Positions 54,300 through 64,000 of a stretch of DNA of 64,000 bases are shown here, in pieces. How positions within the stretch are numbered: position 1 is the first letter of the stretch; each line of letters starts with the position of its first letter. Under the pieces are notes generated by a model. The model was not told where the DNA came from. It saw only the letters and a list, made by a program, of their open reading frames with translations, and made no database searches. The DNA is taken from NCBI GenBank assembly GCA_963575745.1, contig CAUYUJ010003025.1, positions 124,001 through 188,000 on the forward strand. Reading direction: 5' to 3'. A program made the translations under genes and the position numbers. Source of the stretch: Prorocentrum cordatum. Its lineage: Eukaryota > Sar > Dinophyceae > Prorocentrales > Prorocentraceae.

Positions 54300-54725
54300 A
54301 GGGAGGGCTCTGAGGGCCCATCGGGTTTATCAGGCCCATCGGCCTCATCGGGCTCAGAGGGCCTGTCGGTCTCTTGGGCTTATAGGGACCATCGGCTTCA
54401 TAAAGCTCACAAGGCCCATCGGCCGCATTGCGCCTGTCAGGGCTGGCACGCGCAATAGGGACTGCAGGGCTCACAGAGCTCACCAGCATAAGGATCATGA
54501 GGTCGTAGGGCCCATGCGGCCATTGGGCTCCTGGGGCTCAAGGAACACCTGGGTACGACCAACCTCGTGGGATACACAGGGCCCGTCGGCCTCTCGCACG
54601 GGCCTCGAGCAGCCTGAGGCTCACGCAGAGCCCAGCCTGAAATGCTCGCAGGGCTTGTCGGCCTCGTAGGGCTCATGGGGCCCACAGGCCTCGCGGGGCT
54701 CAGGGCCGATCGGCCTCATTGGGAG
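54300..54725 (+). repeat. Degenerate minisatellite of CCCATCGGCCTCATCGGGCT type
   Basis: GGCCCATCGG, CTCATCGGGCTCA, GGGCCTGTCGG and related words recur every 9 or 18-27 bp. The minus strand gives a Gly-Pro-Met-Ser-Pro-rich, collagen-like frame by composition. Confidence 0.7.
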
Positions 54726-55524
54726 GCGGAGCAGGAAAAAGGAGGAGGAGCAGGAGCAGGAGGAGGAGGAGGATGGACTTGACTTGTTTTCCTAACTTCT
54801 CCTATGGCCGAGGGGCAAACATGCGATCGACCTCCTGATCCCCGTGCGTGTCTGCACTTCCTTCTTCCTCGACTGCCTACGTTGTGTTGAGACTTACCCG
54901 CCTTGTCTATCGTGTATTACTTCATTTGATGGGGTTTGATGCCCCCCAGGTTGCGCTTTCAAAGTTGATAGTTCGATGGGATGAACACGCCGCTTGTCTA
55001 TTTCGAGTTGGGGGTCTGATGGGTAGGCCAACGCCCCCAACACAAGTTGATCACAGTTTGGGGTGGCCTTACATACCATCAAACACACACTACAATTTGA
55101 ACTTAATGTTAGGAACACCGCGAGCCGCTGTGTGTGCACTTACAGTGCGTGCGAAGCTGTTTGGGCCCCTCCTTCGGACTCCCTTGGGGCTCCTCAGTGG
55201 TTCCTGACCCCCTATCGGGCCCCTGCCCCTCAAGGCGCCTCCCCTTGGGTCCCCTCTTGTGGTGCCTCCCTTGGGGTTCCTGCTTGGAGCCTAAATAGTA
55301 AGTAGAGAAGTATGGCCTTACATGACGGCCTACGCGCGGTGCAACCTATGTGGTGCAACCCTTGGTGCCGAGTAGGTAAGATGCTGGTGCGATGCAGCCA
55401 ACACGCGTGCAAACATCAACAACCGCAACAGTTCCCACGGTGACATGCGATTCCGAGAGTTGACGCCCCTTCCACCGTAACCATTTTTATCAAACCGTTT
55501 ACGGCCTGTGCGACTTCTCGAGTC
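54726..55524. other. Upstream region of the transposase-like gene
   Basis: A GGA patch (54740-54775), unique sequence, and CTTGGGGCTCC/CCTTGGG-type simple sequence (55160-55285). 55300-55524 may be 5' untranslated sequence. No terminal inverted repeat matching the far side (60114-60420) was found by eye. Confidence 0.35.
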
Positions 55525-58500
55525 ATGGCGTCTCCCTCGCCTGAGCAGTGGCTCAGCGACGAGGAGTTCAGCCCTCTCAGCGTGCCGACGCCTGCGCTGG
55601 AGGCGCCGCCGCCCGCGAGGGCGGGCGGGGACAGCTGCAGCCAAGAGGAGAACTGGCTGGACGCGGCTGACGTGCCGCCAGGGCTCGCGGAGGGAGGCGC
55701 TATCGTGGCACTGGAGCCGCGGGACACTGCGCTGCCGTTGGCGGAGCGCCAGGCCGCAGCAGGGCCGCCCTTGGGGCAGCGCGCCGCCGTCGGCCCGACC
55801 GACCCCATTGCCAGCGTGGCGACTGTGATGATTCAGCGGGTGTACCCAGACACCTCGCAGCCAGTTGGTTTGGAGAGCGTTTCGCGATTGTCTTCTCGAC
55901 TCGGCCTCTTCGCGAATCGATTTCGCGAGAAGGTGTATGCTGTTGGACACGCCGCCTGGATGACTGGCCAAAGGCATGTTGCTGCCATCGTGCCGAGACT
56001 CCTGGCCGTCTGCAAGGCGTCGCGCTGCCCAGAGGCTGCTGGCGGCCCTCGGACGGATGCTGTCATGTTCTTCCGCAAGAGGAAGTACGACGGCACGCGC
56101 AGCCGAGTGACCACTCAGGTCGCCCAGCAGTATGACACCGACACCATCGTCGAGCGATGTGCTGGCACACGAGAGCTGTTTGTCATCAAAGCTGGCTTCA
56201 ACATGGTGCTACGCAGGCGTTTCGGAGACAGAGACGACTTCCTCCATGTCATTGCCAACACCCCCACGCACATTGGTGTGCTAGAGTCGCCGACTGCGGA
56301 GATCATCAATACGTGTTTGCATCGGCAGCTGGACCAGGTGTATGACAGACTGGTGGATGAGCGGATCCCTCGGCAAGTGGATGTCATCATGTGCGACGGC
56401 GCAGGAAGCAACCTGAAGAACGAACGCATGCTGACCGTGCAGCACCCTCTTCGTGCCCAGATTCTGGTCATTTGCCGCGCCCACGGTAAAAAGAAGGTCG
56501 CCGAGCAGGGCTGCGCGGTCCTCTGCCCCACCGACAGCAACATGATACGGTGTCAGCTGACTTTGTCCTCCGAACACCTCATCGCTGTGCGGCACAACGC
56601 CAGGCTCATCCACGATGAACAGGTTGCGGTCCGCGTGGGGTGTTGTTCTGCCGAGGCAACGGCTCACAGGGAGGCTGTGTTCGACCTTTACTTTGGCGAC
56701 ACCGCTGACGCTGGCCTCCAGTTCAGAGAGGCTGTGTGCAGGAGGCTCTACAACGGCGGCATTCGGAAAATTTGTGTCATCGAGCATTATTGCAACGGGT
56801 GCTGCCGCAGTCGAGACCACACGTTTTTTTTTATGCGCCGTTACGGCGTGGCTGCGCTGTTTGGGTCTATGGACGTTCTCAACCGTGCGAACTGGACGAA
56901 CAAAATGAAGAGCCATCGTTGCATCGGCCTTCCTTCTGCAGTCCACGGGCTTCTCCAGCAGGCTTACTTGCGCGGCGTGCCAGAGCCTCGGCAGGCCAAG
57001 CGGCGGCGCCAGCAGGAACCTGAGGCGCGAGCTCAGCCCGACGAGCTGGCTGCCGCTGGCCACGGCAGGGGTCCCGAGCCTCCAGGGCTACCCCCAGCTC
57101 CTGGGCGCGAGGCCGGTGATGACGGCGACGGCGCTGATGAGCTCAGCGCGTTCAGGGAGGAACAGAACGTCAGGATCCTCGGCACCAGGGCGTGGATGCG
57201 CAGCGGCAGGTTGGCGGATGATGTGTTTATTGCGTCCCGCATGGTAGCTCTCACGGACGCATACCTGCTGAAGCAGTTGGCAACGTCTGGCGTTTCCTTC
57301 GAAAGGCTGCAGCAGCTTAAGGTGTCTCGGGGCGAAGCGCGAACATACCAAGCTTGGCTGGCGTATGAGGGCGCTGACACCAGATGCCTGCTCAAGGACG
57401 TGTATGCTGCTATATTCGATTCGTCAGCTTGGGCGCCTGTGCAATATCGTTCTGAAGAGACTGCGTTGACAATTTATCGGCTTTTGGCTCGAATGGGGGC
57501 TACAGCGTACCATCTTGTTTTCAGGAAAAACCGTTCATGGCCCATGAAATTGTTTTACGCTTTGAAGGATCCTGGCGTTATCGACGAGCTGCGGCGCACA
57601 GAGCCGTGCCTGCTGGATTCATACACAGAGAACTTCTTGAACTTCTACAGAGGTGCCGAGGGCTCGGCGACGGCCATGGCCGAGCTCAAGGGCGCCGTTG
57701 TCCTGCTTGACACGGACACGGCCGACGTGGAGCGCCTCCATTCGGTCAATCAGCGACGCGCTCGTTTCAGGGTTTGGACGCGCGTTGAGATTGTTGAGGA
57801 GACGAGCGCGCATTTTGCAGCTCATTCGGCTGGGGATTTGGGACCAGACCCATCACGTCACGACCGAGGCCGCGCCGCGTGCGAGCCCAGGGCGCCGAGG
57901 CCGCGTCACCGGCCTCAGCGCGGGCGGGGCAGCCTGAGGTTCTGGATGTGGCGAGCGCTTGTGCACGTGAACGGCCGCTGGCTGGATAAGGAGACGGCCG
58001 CCGCGCTGTCGGATCAGTTCAGGCAGCTGGATGGCGAGGAGCTGGAGCATTTCAGGTTGCTCGCTGCGATCGCCAGGGATCGGCACCGTGATGGCGAGCG
58101 CGCTTTCGAGAGGAAGCCGCGTGCCAACGCGGTTCCACCTGCCGATCACGGCGCGCCTGCGTTGGGCCTCCTGCCGCATCAACAGCAGCGGCCCCGACAG
58201 GACGCTCTCCCAGCAGAGGGCCACCGAGAGCAGTCCGCATTCGCAGATGTACCCTCGCCGATTCTGGAGGCCGCATTCGCGGCTAGAAAGCGTGTCCTCT
58301 TTCTTCGGCGTCAGCGGGCTTCGCATGAGGACGCCGTTGCTGGATTGGTGAGCAGAGCGAGCACTGCGATCAAACATGATCGGAGGACAGCGCCTGACGG
58401 CACGTTTGCGATCGTGGATGCTGCATTGGCGCCGACTGGAGATGCTGATGTTGACGTTGACGCTGGCACTGTTGTGAAGTACCGCAGGCGGCCGCAACTT

Positions 58501-60113
58501 GTTGCTGACGATTCGGCCCGCGCTATCAGCGCGGCTGGGGATCTGTCTGCAGCGCAGAGGGCTTTGGACTGGGAGGCGATGCACCAGACGGTGACGGCTG
58601 CCAGTTGCCCCCCTGCCACCCTAGGATTCCCATCGTTCGTCGGCGATGTCATGCTGCTGAGATGTGCGTTCACAAGGGCGACGGTTTGGAGTTAGCGAAG
58701 TTCGAGGCACACATCAAGTCTGCTTTTCAGCGGTGGCGCAGTGCTGACCGCAAGCAGACGAGGGCCATTCTCGTCAAGGGTGAGGTTGTACTTCGTTTTG
58801 CCTTTTTTGCTGCTCATGCCCCTTCAGCCGACTTACATGATGATGAGTTGTTTTCCGATGGGCCCGCGTTGGCCGCTGGCGATGGTAAGGGGCATCGCTT
58901 TTTCCATGTTGCATTCCATTATTCGAAGCCATTTGGACCTACACTTGTTGAGTTGGCGCGAGATTCTTCGAGAGATGATGCAGAGGCCCTGGGTATATCG
59001 CCCATGCGAACGCACGACCCTACGCAGTTTTGGCGTTCGTTGTGGGAGATGGTCAAGTCATTTATTCCAAAATCTTATATGACAATCAGTTTTTGGCAGT
59101 TTCTTGGTAGATCCAAACGTGTCCACTTGATCGAGCCGCGGAAGTTGCATGTCCGGAAATTGTCGGAGGAGTTCGGGCCCCAGCTGAAGAGGCCACGCGC
59201 TCGGCGGACAAGTCAGGGCCGTCGGGGTCGAGGCCGCGGGCGCGGGCCTCGTGGCGGATCCAGGGGCAGAGGGCGGGCGAGGCATTCTGCAGATCCAGTC
59301 CAGCCTTCGAGCAGATCGGGTTCGCCGTCGGGTTCGACGTCGTCGAGTTCATCGTCGTCGAGCTCCTCGAGCTCGGACGCCGACGATTCGGACGGCGGCC
59401 GCATCCCCGACCCAGACGAGACATCCTCTGATGACGGAGAGGGAGCTTCGGGCGCCGAGGACCGCGCGGAGGCAGAGGGCAGCGGAGAGGGCGAGGGCGG
59501 CAGCGACGGTGAGGACGGGGACGACTGGATCCCTGTCGGCGCCGACGGCTTGGAGGCTGCAGTCGAGGGTGCCATCGACTCTGCGATCGGCACCGTCTTC
59601 GGTGACGACGAGCCTCCATTGCCGCCGCCCGCGGGCCATCCGCCGCCCGCCCTGCCAGCTGCGGTCGGAGATGGCGTCCCTCCACCGCCTGAACCAATTG
59701 AGCCTGCGCTGGTGCCGAGGGGCGTCGGCAAGCTTCCAGCGGAGCTGGTCTGGCGCTACAAGAGTGGTGTCATCAGATATTACGACACCACGAAGGTGAT
59801 GGTGGCGCACTGCCTCGTGCCGTCCCACATGGAAGGGCCAGGCTGTTACCTCGCGCGGTCGGTGAGGCCCGGTCCTGCCAGCAAGGCAAAGGGCCGTTGC
59901 CATGGCTTGCTCTGCAGTTGGCTGGAGGTCACAGAGGCGACTGGCCTCGCGCGCTGGGACCACGTTCACGCCTGGAAACCATCCTGGGAGGATCGGCGGC
60001 GTGCGAGGCACGAGGCGATGAGCCTTGGCCTTGATCTGGTTGCCGCCTTCGCCTCCAAAGAGCGTGGTGAAAATGATGGCGACCGAGGTGGCGAGCCCTT
60101 GGGGTTGCCTTGA
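55525..60113 (+). CDS. Large transposase-like protein of a dinoflagellate-expanded family, in two overlapping frames
   Basis: ATG 55525 opens 1056 codons to TAG 58693. A second frame, open from before 58605 with no ATG there, continues to TGA 60111. The two segments look like one gene with a one-base shift near 58650-58665 (FVGDVM in the first, AEMCVHKGDGLELAKFEAHI in the second). Numbering from 55525: a Pro/Ala N-terminus to ~105; a folded part with VDVIMCDGAGSN (285-296) and ICRAHGKKK (316-324), recalling the Asp-Asn and C-x2-H positions of hAT/DDE transposases; EHYCNGCCRSRDH (420-432), a Cys cluster; a linker (~485-540); TADVERLHSVNQRR (730-743), like the late acidic segment of transposases. 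The second part has QGRRGRGRGRGPRG (RGG box, 59213), a Ser run (59340-59375), an acidic stretch, and a C-terminal SGVIRYYDTTKVMVAHC domain. A DNA transposition or host-adopted role is inference; the catalytic triad is not proven. Of the recognisable protein genes here it is the most intact. Confidence 0.6.
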
Positions 60114-61239
60114 TGGCGTCCAGGTGGAGGCCCGCAGGAGTTGGGCTCGTCTCCGCCTCGAGCTAAGTACAAGCACGTGCGAGCCAAGATGGCAACAGTA
60201 GTGGGAAGGAGAGGGGGGGGGGGGGTCAACCTGAGGCTGACCCCGCGGGAAGCCGACGCCCACAAATATGACTCGCCCCCCGCCGAAATTTCCAAAGCAA
60301 AAGCAGGGCCCGTCCGTTCGACACCTCAGGTGCTTCTCAGGGGTGTGTTCCAGGTCCGCCGAAACTACTTCACGCTTCGGCCCTAGTTTGACTTCCCAAC
60401 CTTCTCTTCCCTAAGGCTAATGATGTTTATCGCATTCGGTTGTTACTCACATGTCTTTCGGCAGCTCCCGATGACCCCGCGCGGCTTTACCTGCAACGCC
60501 GCCGACTCAGACAAGGAACCCGAAAGCGAACCCGAGCTGATGGCACTGCCGAAGGATCGGGGCATTCGGCGGGGTGAAGGGGAACGACGCGCGAAGAGAA
60601 CGGCGAGGATGATGGGGGCGAGGGGTGGTCGACATGGAGGTGATGGATGGGCGAGGGGAAAGGATGAGGGAGGATGACGAAGGAGAAGGAGGGCTACGCC
60701 GAGGACGATTGCGGTGGTTGGGGAGGAGAAGTGGCGGAGAAGGAGGGAGATGGGGGCGCGGGGTTGAAGAGGGTGCGGGGGCGGGGGCATCCTGGTCAGG
60801 ATGGTGGGCGATGGGCCATGTGGAAGGGAGAAGGAGGACTGGCGGTGGCTGGGTTGCGGCGGTGCTTCTTGGATGTCCGTTGGGGTCTTGTGACGCCGAG
60901 GGGGCACGCGTGGGTAAAAGGTGAATGGGTGAGGAGGAGTGGCGTTCAAGGCGCAGGGGGTGCTTGCGTGAGGCCCCTTCAGTGCAACCCGTAGCGCGCA
61001 ATGTGTCTTGTGGCCTCGGCAGGACCAAACAAGGTCTCCACGGGTATCTTGGGGGGGGGCGTGGTGACCTCTCTGGCTCTAGGTGGCCTCTCTGTGCTTC
61101 TCGTGAGGAAGCCCAATGGCGCTTCTTGGTGGCGGCCGTCGGTTCAAGGCCGCGTCATGACGCCACCACGTTGGGTTCAGGGTGGTTATTGGGCCAATCT
61201 TGGGCGTTGTCTGTGCCGTTTCGGCGCCGTCTTTGCCAG
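60114..61239. other. Downstream region; purine-rich patch; no gene
   Basis: 60550-60850 is GGA/GGGA-rich with opposing artefactual frames. The rest is unique. A G-run lies at 60214-60225. Confidence 0.4.
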
Positions 61240-63535
61240 CTTTGGAGGGGCGCCCAGGCAGCATGGCTGCGGGGGGTGGAGGGAGAACAGTCTACTGAAG
61301 ATGCGCGTGCCGCGGCACGCGCGGCATCCCTGCCTCGCGTGGTCGCGCTGCCAGCGCGGCAATGCGGCGCGCTCAGCTAGCGGCGCGCGCGCAGCTTGGC
61401 GCATGCCGACGCAGTTGCGTTCGACGGCGCGGCGGTCGGTGCTGGCGCCGCGACCCATCCTGAACAAGGGCAACGTGGATTGCGCGCCAAGACAGAATGG
61501 AGCTCGCACGGCGACAACGACGACCGAAAGCGAACGAAACCTGCGCCACCGTCGCACCGCGGCGCCACGGTTCGCCCCGTGCGCAGGCAGCGCGGAATGC
61601 ACCCGCAGCGCGCATTGCGCACCACGGCTGGCGTTGATCACGCGTCGCGCTTCGCAGGTGCACGCCACGCTGTCCAAGCCGCCGACTGGCGGCTCCGATG
61701 CCAGCTCCCAGCGGGGTCATGGCTGTCTCGGGCAAGGCCGCCGTTCACGGCAAGGCGCCACGCGCAACGTGGGCGACCGTGCTTTATACCGGCGCTACCG
61801 CATGAGACATAGCCGCGCGTTAAGGCGCGAGAGCCCCGACGGCGCGGGAGGGCGTTCAACGGCGCGGCGGCCTTGCGCGGCATCGCGCTGCCGCAACCGA
61901 CAGTCGCCGTCGCCGCGTTCTGCGGCAGGCAGCCGCCCCGCCGTCGTTGCAACCACAGCCGTCGCCGAGCGTCGTCGACGCAACGGCCGCCATCGCGCGG
62001 CTTCGCTTGAATGCATCGACTCAGCTCGGCAATGAAATTCCCGCCGCTGCAGGATTGGCCGAGGCGCCCGAAAGTTGGCAAATTCAAGGCGAGCTGCGGG
62101 TGCGCACGAGCGTCGCAACGCAACAGGCCTCTTCGCAACAACAACGAGGATATTCAAGTGTTGGTCGTGGGGCGCCCACCCGACCGCAAGTATTGTCCAC
62201 CGCGTGCAAGCCGCGCAGGGCGTCGGTCAACCTCCTCACCGTAGCCTATCAACCGCCGCGCCCGCGCCGCGCGACTGTCAACTTTGGAGGGATGCCGCCA
62301 CAAGCGCATTGCGCCCTCTTCCAAGCGGCGGCATCTGGCGGCTGCGGCGGACCACCGTGGCCACTACCGCTGCCAAGCGGTCGGTGGAACACATGAACGA
62401 GGAGCTTATGTGCTGCGCGGCGTAGCGCAGCCGCCGTCAGTTGCTTGGGGCGTCGCAGCTGTAGCCGCGGCGGCGCAGTTGACGGGGTCGGTCGGGGTGG
62501 AAGGGGCGGCAGGGTTGCGCGAGCAACGCGCCGCGACAACATTGGGCGCGTTGCCCGAGGGAGTCGGCAACGACGCTTCCCGCCGCGGGCGCGAAGACGA
62601 ATGGCGCGGGGACGCGGCGCACCGCCTGCGGCGCGGGCAACCTCCGAATTGCATATCCGCCTGGGGCGCTGACCGCGTTCAAGTCCGACGTGCACGAAAA
62701 GGGTCGGGGCTGGGTTTCGGGCGAGTCGTCGCGCGCATCCACGCGTGTTCCGACGCATTCCCGCGAACGCCGCTTTTGAACCGCCAGCGGTCGTGCGCGC
62801 GACCGCGCAAACTCCGCGCGCGCGCGCAAGCGTATCTACGGTGCCCGAGCGGCGCGGCGCGCCATCGGCGGCGCCACAGCGTCGCTCGCACCGTCGGGCT
62901 CTTCGCGCGATGCAGTGCCAACGCGGGCGATTGAAATTGCGGCCGCGAGGCCGCGCATCTGTCTGCTCGCCGCCGCGAGGGCCCGCGGCGCCATCGCCCA
63001 TTGCCAGCGACAGCGGCTGAGTTCGCATCGCGCGTTGCGGCGATGGATAGGATGCCGCGCGAATGGGGCGGGCGCTTGCCCAGCGGCGGCGCAACGCGCA
63101 ATGCAGGCGCAGTGGCCGCCGCGGGCGGCAGTTGGAGCAATAGCGGCTGCATCGCAGGCGAACGCGGCTACTTGCGGAGCGGCCACGCGCGCGCGGAGCA
63201 TCGGCTACAATAGCCATGCGCGAGGCGACAGCGGGCGCGACGACAGCGACCGCGCGCGCGTCGGCTCCAACGTCCCACTGCGTGCTTCAACGGCTGGCGG
63301 CATGGGCTGGGGAACGACTTGGACGACCAAGGCTCGGCGCTGGCGGGGCCGCCGACGGTTTCATGAGCAAGGGGCGCCACTCTTCGCGGCAATCGCGCCG
63401 ATGCAGGGGCTGCTGCGACGCCAATGCACCATTGCGGCGCGAGGGGTTGGCACTCCGCAAGCGCAGCGGAGCGCGCCGCTACAGTGCAGGTCGGTCCCCG
63501 CCGCCGCGCGCAAACCTCGCCTAGTCTGAGGCAGG
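61240..63535. other. CG-dense non-coding block
   Basis: About 2.3 kb with very frequent CG and GC steps (GCGC, TTGCGC, GCAACG) and few purine or pyrimidine runs, unlike the rest of the window. Plus and minus strands both carry overlapping frames of 100-340 codons, Arg/Ala-rich without protein-like order. CGCGCGCGCGCG-like stretches (62813-62828) could adopt Z-DNA. No tandem unit was identified. Confidence 0.5.
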
Positions 63536-63704
63536 TCAATCATCTGATCACCTCCGCCCGCCGCCACCGCTCGCTCGGCGCCATGGCGCGCGCGCCGCAA
63601 CGCCAGCGGCCGCTGCCCCCCCTCCCCCCCCCCCTCTGGAGCATCGCCAGACGCACTACGGCGGGGCGAGCACGTGGCGGCGGCCATCGAACCACCATCG
63701 AAAG

Positions 63705-64000
63705 GTCATGGTCATTTTTCAGCACCAGGAGCGACGTCATCAAAACCCATCAAAACCCCATCGCACCCCCCATCGAAACCTCATCAAAACCGATCAGGCA
63801 CCCATCGGCCGCCCGCCGCCGAGAACGTCATCAGACGTCATCAAAACCCATCAAAAGTCACCAAAACCCATCAAACATCATCGTCGATTTCAGCGGCGCG
63901 CGGCTGGGTCATCAAACGTCACCAAAAGGTCATCGAAAGGTCATCAAAAGGTCATCGAAAGGTCATCACCGAATTTCGACGGCACGCGGGGGGTCATCAA
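63705..64000 (+). repeat. 10-11 bp CATCAAAACC/GGTCATCAAAA minisatellite, runs off right edge
   Basis: CCCATCAAAA and GGTCATC(A/G)AAA units spaced 10-12 bp from about 63738, interrupted by GC-rich inserts (63795-63825, 63885-63915), continuing to the end of the window. Confidence 0.85.

Noticed and set aside
55300-60420. Terminal inverted repeats around the transposase-like gene
   Set aside because: Compared by eye on both sides; no convincing inverted match was found, though a short or distant one could be missed.
61001-63529. Overlapping frames of 100-340 codons on both strands
   Set aside because: CG-dense composition removes stops; sequences are Arg/Ala-rich without protein-like order.

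Overview
This window looks like nuclear DNA of a dinoflagellate. The evidence is internal. It is GC-rich and crowded with microsatellites and minisatellites. It carries several retrotransposon families whose proteins match what I know of dinoflagellate LINE and Ty1/copia elements, and a large transposase-like gene of a type expanded in dinoflagellates. At 31184-31216 there is a relict tandem copy of what looks like the dinoflagellate spliced leader. Nothing bacterial (operons, Shine-Dalgarno sites) is seen. I cannot name the species. A 100-base run of N (14107-14206) marks an assembly gap, so some frame breaks could be assembly errors.

Layout. 1-1569: end of a LINE (zinc motif, RNase H). 1.6-10.1 kb: non-coding repeats, including a dispersed repeat with A/T steps every 10-11 bp, purine tracts and a Gly-Met-rich candidate exon. 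10.2-13.8 kb: the best-preserved retroelement, a reverse transcriptase with a C-terminal restriction-like endonuclease, bounded by tandem hairpins. 13.8-17.5 kb: AG microsatellite, gap and repeats. 17.6-20.3 kb (minus strand): decayed LINE reverse transcriptase and RNase H. 20.5-25.9 kb: composite dispersed repeats and a fold-back element. 26.0-28.9 kb: N-terminal half of another LINE, ending at the start of its endonuclease. 29.9-31.7 kb: tandem repeats, (GT)n, the relict spliced leader and a GGCGCC-dense block. 32.6-33.7 kb: a Ty1/copia pol fragment lacking its catalytic core. 34-37 kb: microsatellites and repeat pairs. 37.2-39.1 kb: a 102-bp tandem array. 40-42 kb: a few possible exons. 43.1-45.5 kb: an unrecognised gene broken into several frames, between 17-bp direct repeats. 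45.8-49.5 kb: an 18-bp array, a small two-repeat ORF and more minisatellites. 49.5-55.4 kb: mostly unique or simple sequence. 55.5-60.1 kb: a transposase-like gene in two overlapping frames. 61.2-63.5 kb: CG-dense non-coding block. 63.7-64.0 kb: a 10-11 bp array running off the edge.

No ordinary housekeeping gene is recognisable. The window reads as a transposon and satellite-rich intergenic region. Of the recognisable proteins, each retroelement copy carries at least one disabling change. Only the 55.5-60.1 kb gene is close to intact. Most long open frames elsewhere lie over simple repeats and are open on both strands, so they are treated as artefacts. Family assignments were made by eye from motifs, without a database search.
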